Source: Urechis unicinctus
Lineage: Eukaryota > Annelida > Polychaeta > Xenopneusta > Urechidae
Length of the DNA: 64,000 nucleotides
NCBI GenBank assembly: GCA_034190875.2
Contig: CM067343.1
Location: forward strand, 33,808,092 to 33,872,091
Reading direction: 5' to 3'
A program made the position numbers and the translations under genes. Below the pieces are notes generated by a model, which was not told where the DNA came from, did not search any database, and saw only the letters and a program-made list of their open reading frames with translations. Positions 58,652 through 64,000 of this stretch are shown here, in pieces (the stretch's first letter is position 1; every line of letters begins with the position of its first letter).

Positions 58652-59260
58652 TTAATTGGTGTGGACTGAAGACATAACAAAGCACCTTGCTGCTAAGTGA
58701 TTAGGGACATTTAAATGCATTAATTGCCTAGTCCCAGACAACGTGACATATATGGATCTTTTAAATATGCTGACCATTTGTCTCATGGAAGTAGATATTT
58801 TATTGCTAAGTGCCATCTCTAAAGAATGCACGGATATGCTTCTCTCCAAACTTATATATTCTATCATTAAAGATGTCAAAAGCCCCAAATGAACCATCAT
58901 CCCAAGCTTCCCGAAATATTTAACGATACAACCAAGTACATTTCTACAGATACTATTAACACAAACTATACTTATTGTCAGCATGTCCGGATATTGATTT
59001 TGATTAGTATTTATGCGTTGAAATTCGTAATGAATTTCAATTATGCTGTCATATGAATTGTTGTGCGACCTATCTCGAAATGTCTTTCTACAAATCACAA
59101 GACGAGAAAGAACTTGAAATTGTATATTTTTACGTAATGCGTGAATCTTGTGTATTTGGTTGCCATGGCACAACAACAACTTGCAGCGCCAAAATAGCAC
59201 CAGGAGAGTTGCTATTATTGACCGGGGGCAAAATTGTATGTCGTTAGGGAACGAATTCAC
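58652..59260 (-). CDS. Unrecognised 202-codon ORF
   Basis: Unusually long for AT-rich DNA, but composition is irregular and no motif or family is visible. It starts about 130 bases from the NRF1/YY1 promoter and runs away from it, so a divergent transcript is conceivable. A chance ORF is at least as likely. Confidence 0.15.
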   Translation of the reverse strand: MNSFPNDIQFCPRSIIATLLVLFWRCKLLLCHGNQIHKIHALRKNIQFQVLSRLVICRKTFRDRSHNNSYDSIIEIHYEFQRINTNQNQYPDMLTISIVCVNSICRNVLGCIVKYFGKLGMMVHLGLLTSLMIEYISLERSISVHSLEMALSNKISTSMRQMVSIFKRSIYVTLSGTRQLMHLNVPNHLAARCFVMSSVHTN

Positions 59261-59387
59261 AGGTCCAAGCTCATACCTCGATTCTAGTCATTTACTTTAA
59301 TTTAAGGACATCAGCTCGAACGAGGCAATATACCTCGATTGAGGGAGTTGCTCTGTTTTTAAGGAAATCACTTCGATCGAAGTGTAC

Positions 59388-59422
59388 GCGCATGCGCGAA
59401 CACATTCCCGGTCGCCATCTTG
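59388..59422 (+). promoter_or_regulatory. NRF1 plus YY1 promoter of the RAG1N/DDE gene
   Basis: A perfect NRF1 palindrome GCGCATGCGC (59388-59397) and a YY1 site GCCATCTTG (59414-59422) lie 16 bases apart. This is the typical make-up of TATA-less housekeeping promoters. A likely first exon ends at 59499 with a strong donor (GATGCAG/GTGAGC). Confidence 0.65.
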
Positions 59423-60218
59423 AGGGATTTAAATATATCGCCACATCGTCAAAGATATTTCACGTTGCAAGGAATTGTATGAACATTTCATCGATGCAGG
59501 TGAGCGATTATGGAATCAATGTTATATATCGACTTAATCGATGATTTTTTTTGGTGCCATCTTGAATAATTAATGTATTTTAGCATGTGTCTTCACAATA
59601 TTTTGCATTGTACCTATCCCCTTCGTTATAGATAACAATGATTTTACCATTTTCCGCTTATTGTTTTCCAACAAGGTCATGCTGATGGTTTTATTCAGAC
59701 TTCCATGTATCTTTTGGTCCCACTGTTAATTGTGATCAATCCGCGCATGTCATTAAATCAAACTAACTGAGCCGTCCATATCAGTATCATTATCCTACTT
59801 CTCCTTCCTCTAGGCCATAGAAACAGAATCGGTTCAACCACATCACCTCACATTTTACATTACCAGATTAACAATTATTGTCTTACCAGTTATCACTAGT
59901 TATTGTCGCTCGCATTCCCTTGATTCGGGTATATAAGTCACTGTTGTGAGGATCTACCTCAATAATCATTATAAAATGTTTTGATCTGTATTATCTTTGA
60001 GGGGGGGGGGTGGTACAGGCACGACTGGTGATGTCTGGTGATTTCAAAGACTATGACAACTAATTCTTGAAACAGCTGCTCAGGGTCTGAGATGGTCCCT
60101 ACCCTGTCAAAGCATTAGCGCCCCTATATTTGTCTTCTTAAAACTGATATCACACTGATGAAGAAGGAAATACTTATTCAAGTTTGTGGTTTCAGTCTGT
60201 TGCAGCTATGACCACAGT

Positions 60219-63200
60219 ATGGATCAGGGCATACAGATATTGTGCCGTGTGTGCGGACTAAAGACATCAAATCTTAGAAGGCTAACACCCATCACAAAAA
60301 GACTCATCTTCAACTTGTACCATGTCAATGTTGATAAGGATGACAGACCAGGAGTTCACCCAGAAAAATGTTGCTTGAAATGTGCAAGTGCATTGAAGCG
60401 CCATCATGATATCAAGTACAAGAGAGGAGGACCTAAACCCACAGCAACCTTCCCAGAATTGGCTACTTTTCCAAACCAACCTCAAGATTGCTTGGAAGAT
60501 GTCAACCCAAGGAGCACCATGTTTGCCTCAAATGAGGTACTGTTATTGTATTTATGATATCATTTGTTTCATATTTCAGAGAGATTACATGTCGCAGTCT
60601 GTTGCTGGGCATGTATCAGTCATTACATTATTTGCCTAGTCCAAAATCAATTTTTCTAGATAAGATGTGTGTGTGATTGATATTTGATGACTGTATGCTT
60701 ATATTTTTAATAACTTGTGTGTGAAGGATCCCTGTGACAGCGATGAATATGCAAACGAAGGACTATCAAAGAGGATGCGAATAACTATCCTTACAGATTC
60801 CTCTACACAAACAACTGTAGAAATGAACTGTTCCACCACGCAAGCCCTCCCACAGTTTATGCAGGCAGATGCCGCCACAGCCACATGCCTGGATCAGGTA
60901 GAATGTGCAACACAAACAGAGAACAGTATTGCAGAACTGATTTGTCATGAAGGTAGCAGAATATTTGGGAACATGACCTCAAAACAGCTGTTAATGGTTG
61001 CCCACACACTAGGGAAATCCCAGCATCGCCAAATTAAGCGTGATTGTTACGATATGAGCCACAGCATCAAATCGTTGCTGGACATAAATATGACATCATA
61101 TATGAACCAACGCAACCCAGCTGTGTTGGGCTTCCTTCTGGGTGTTGCTGACAAAGACCTAAAATACGGTGACACAGAAGCTGCAAAGGAATCGCAGAAA
61201 CAAACAGTGTACAAAATTTCGAAAACGGTGGAGTCAATAATGAATCTTTCCGCCCCTGCACTTCCGAGACAGCCTCATCCTCTATTCAGTAACTGGTAGT
61301 CGTTTGGCACTTACAGTTTTATGTGCAAGTGCAGCCCATGCCAGCTACCCAAGCACCAAACGATTTTTGCATAATCTTGGCACCAAGTCAAATGACTCTT
61401 CCATTCCTGGGGATGTGGTGTTTGCATTTGACAATAACCAGATCCTGCACCGAGCCTGGAATGTGAACATTGAGAGTAAATTTCGGTGCCACATTGTGAC
61501 AATGGTTGTCCAATTCGAAGCTGATAAGGCTGGCACTTTGCAATGGAGAGAAGACCTAAAGCCAGGGATTTGGATGCTGAACCCAGGAAGTGTGGCTTGT
61601 GTGAGAACAATTGACCAAGATAGGAATGTAAAAAAAAATTCACTATGATGCCCATCTGTATCCCCACTTAATGAAAATTATAGCAGAAGTGGCTGCTGAA
61701 CAAACCAACCAAACTGTACATGGTTCCCCTTTCAGGGACCCGATCGATGCACTGGTTGAACAACAGAAGCATGCTGAAAATTTCAGGACTTGTCAAGCCT
61801 GTGGTGATGCCAATGTACCTAATAGCAAAATAAAGTGCCCAAGTTGCAAAGTCAACCTTAAGCAAGCCGAACTACAAGCTCTTGGGATAAATGAATGTGG
61901 AACTTGGGAAGAGAGGCCAGCAAAAACCACGGCGCATACAGCAAAAACATTCAGAGTGTCTTTCCCAGAGAACAATGATGACAACATGGAAATGATGTGT
62001 ACTGATAAGACACCCCATCCTGTACATGAAGAGGCAAAAGAATATTGTGTCAATGACCCAGTTTTTTGTCAATCCCTGCTCTTATGAGGCCTGTGCTGTG
62101 GTCCTTAGGAATATTGGTCGTAAGGCAGGAGTCCGTCGTTATGGAGGGGATCGGGAGCTTGTATTTTTATGTTGTGATGGCTCACCATACATTCTTTGTG
62201 CTCGTCTCATCCTCTCCACTTACATGTGTGAATTGTGCAAAGAGAGTTTCTCTGGCATTGAAGCATCATCAAAACACACAGAAAGGCACAAAGACAATGG
62301 AAAGGATGCTGCAATGGTGCTTGAATTTGACTGGGCACTCTTGATCCCAGGGCCTGGCCATTTAGAAATGAATATGGTTAGGAGTTTTGTGGAGTTGACA
62401 TGGCCTATTTTCTACAAAGCCCTTGCACAGCTCATGAACTTTCGAAGTGACAATGCCCTGAATGCAGCCAAACGAGTGTCTGACCACCACAAGGGATGGC
62501 AACTTTGTACGATAGCACGCGAGGCACTAACCAGAGAACTGATTTTGCCTTGGGTGAGGATCCAGCTGACCTCTGATCAGCCTGACCTTTCTCCAGACAC
62601 TTTTTTCAAATTTCTCATGGCTGATGTCCATGACAAAACATATGCCATGATCGGTGACCTTGTGCTGGAACTTTTGGACTCTATATTTTTTGTACAGAAA
62701 GGGAATCAGGGAAGGCATTCATGATTTGGCTTACGCAGCCCGTGCCAAAATTGCAAAAATCTGGACTGGTCGACCCCACTCCAGCTATAGAGAAATTGAA
62801 ATGACTGACAGCATCATGCTGGAGAGAATGCCTGAGGAATTGAAAGAGAGTGTTATGAAAGTGTTGGTCCATAAACATTTCTGGGCGTGCTGGCACCGGT
62901 CAGGGACCTGATTTCCGTTTGGAAGAAATCAATAAACAAACTCAGTCATGGTTGCCTAAGGTCCCCACTGGCGAGGATTGGAGGACCGTCTGCAATAACT
63001 TCACAGTATTGTCTGACTTGCGCAGTGAAACTCTTAAGCAGTTAGGTATCAACGACCCTAAGAGTGCAAACATCAAGCAGCAAGACAAGCTCAAAGAAAT
63101 AGAAGCATTCAGGGTCCTATTAAGACAAAAACAATACCTCCTTCATCCTGAAAAAGAAAACGAAGTCATTTCTCTGGAAGGGCAGCGGCTGAGCCAGGCG

Positions 63201-63626
63201 GTGGGAAAATTTTGCCAGCTAGCTAGGGACAAGCGAGCCAAATATTTTGACGCATACTTGGAGTTTGAACCAATGCGGAGCGTGTCAAGGAGAGCTGTCC
63301 CCTTCAAAGAACCTCCAGTCTTTGTCACAATGGAAGAGGAAAGTGCCTTCAACTCTTTATCCTCCAAGACAATAAAGGAGCTGCAGGAATTGACCGAGTC
63401 TCGATTACAATGTGTGGTTGATGCCGAAATCAAGGCAGTCTTTAAGAGTGCTCTAGACGGAACTCTCTCTGTAGGGGTCGAGTCTGCTAGCTCTAGTCGA
63501 AATAGACTGCTCAAGAGTGAATACATGCAAATTCTTGATGAGATCCAGGAATATTTGAAATACCAAAGCACATTGCCTCGGGCTACAGACATGCCGGAAA
63601 ACAGTGGCAGTGATTTTGTGATTTAA
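60219..63626 (+). CDS. RAG1-N-terminus-like zinc region fused to a DDE transposase-like protein
   Basis: A non-coding exon ends at 59499. Coding starts at the Met at 60219 (MDQGIQILCRVCG). Intron 60537-60726 (GAG/GTACTG, GAAG/GAT), phase 0. About 1,070 codons in all. Residues 9-55 have C-x2-C and HPxxxC-x2-C (CRVCG, HPEKCCLKC), the spacing seen in the RAG1 N-terminal zinc region and in the Aplysia N-RAG-TP transposon protein. The later body has a CQACG/CPSCK ribbon, CELCK with H-x3-H, and a DDE-like set: FAFDNNQ, CCDGSPY, GHLEMN, followed by RKGIREGIHDLA and a helical end. Frame changes lie at 61244-61296, A9 61630-61638, T6 62062-62067, T6 62686-62691 and about 62878; each equals one extra base. 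No in-frame stop is seen elsewhere. Either a domesticated gene with consensus errors or a young pseudogene. Nuclear DNA-binding role inferred. Confidence 0.72.
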
Positions 63627-63874
63627 AATATTGGCCAGCAGATGTATGTGGATGATGTTAATTTTGTAAACTGATGGATTTGTGTTTGATGCATTCGATC
63701 CCAGATTTAACATTTGTAGGTACCTCTTTCACTTTCATTCTAAATGTGATATGATGCAATCCTGCTGCAGATGTTGATCAGTAAAATTATCTATATGCAT
63801 TCATTGTCTTGCTTGCCAAACAATGTCTTTAATTGGAGACAGAAAAAGGTAACAATTTTCTATGACTATGCTTT

Positions 63875-63880
63875 AATAAA
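63875..63880 (+). terminator. Polyadenylation signal AATAAA
   Basis: About 250 bases after the stop of the RAG1N/DDE gene, a plausible 3' end for it. Confidence 0.45.
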
Positions 63881-64000
63881 ATAATAAGTTAAAAGATCAT
63901 TCAATTTGGCATCAAACATATGTACATAATATATGTCAAAGTCAACTAGCTACATTCCATACAAACAATAAGTAAAAAAAATCACTCAACATGGCAATTA

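Overview
The window looks like nuclear DNA of a spiralian animal, most likely a mollusc (inference). Genes are sparse and carry spliceosomal introns, the background is AT-rich, and there are long TATG, TA and GA microsatellites. Protein content includes an amiloride-type DEG/ENaC channel family, P2X7-C-terminal-domain proteins, an LRR receptor, THAP/Kolobok, Ty3 and DIRS elements, and a RAG1-N-terminus-like DDE protein. No rRNA, confident tRNA or CRISPR was seen.

Region 1 (1-22,060) is three tandem copies of one segmental duplication. Each unit has a (TATG)n tract, about 2 kb of spacer and a minus-strand DEG/ENaC channel gene. Units 1 and 2 also carry a decayed DIRS-type reverse transcriptase/RNase H. 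The channel is intact only in unit 1 (2462-4108); the copies at 9435-11075 and 19525-21172 are frameshifted. Unit 2 is longer because a 3,807-bp DNA transposon (11977-15783) is inserted at TTAA inside the DIRS remnant. The transposon has 11-bp perfect terminal repeats and a 19-bp perfect subterminal CRE-containing repeat. It holds a Kolobok-like transposase fragment on the plus strand, a fold-back tRNA-like element, and on the minus strand a three-exon gene for a P2X7 C-terminal (zinc 'ballast') domain protein.

Region 2 (22,060-32,640) has a second decayed P2X7-C gene (23,590-24,236). It is followed by a compact run of short, intronless ORFs with TATA-like boxes that I cannot assign and that look virus-like. 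A 4,435-bp Ty3-type LTR retrotransposon (26429-30863, CCCTA target duplication, tRNA-Ser primer site) interrupts the first of these ORFs.

Region 3 (32,640-44,980) is mostly empty. It holds a minus-strand group at 36.7-38.5 kb in which a PRKRIP1-like reading frame runs directly into an LRR/LRRCT segment, followed downstream by a Ser/Thr-rich stalk-like segment and a tyrosine-motif cytoplasmic tail, plus a 40-bp minisatellite.

Region 4 (44,981-59,300) begins with the TTAA-flanked left end of a second Kolobok-like element. Its THAP domain has lost its middle. Then come AT-rich DNA, scattered virus-like coding islands (48.0-49.4 and 52.7-53.1 kb) and microsatellites.

Region 5 (59,388-64,000) has a TATA-less NRF1/YY1 promoter, a non-coding first exon, and a gene of about 1,070 codons that joins a RAG1-N-terminus-like zinc region to a DDE transposase-like body. 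It is interrupted by five one-base frame changes, three of them at homopolymer runs of six or more bases. A one-base excess at a G6 run also breaks the conserved PRKRIP1-like frame, so consensus errors should be excluded before these genes are called dead.
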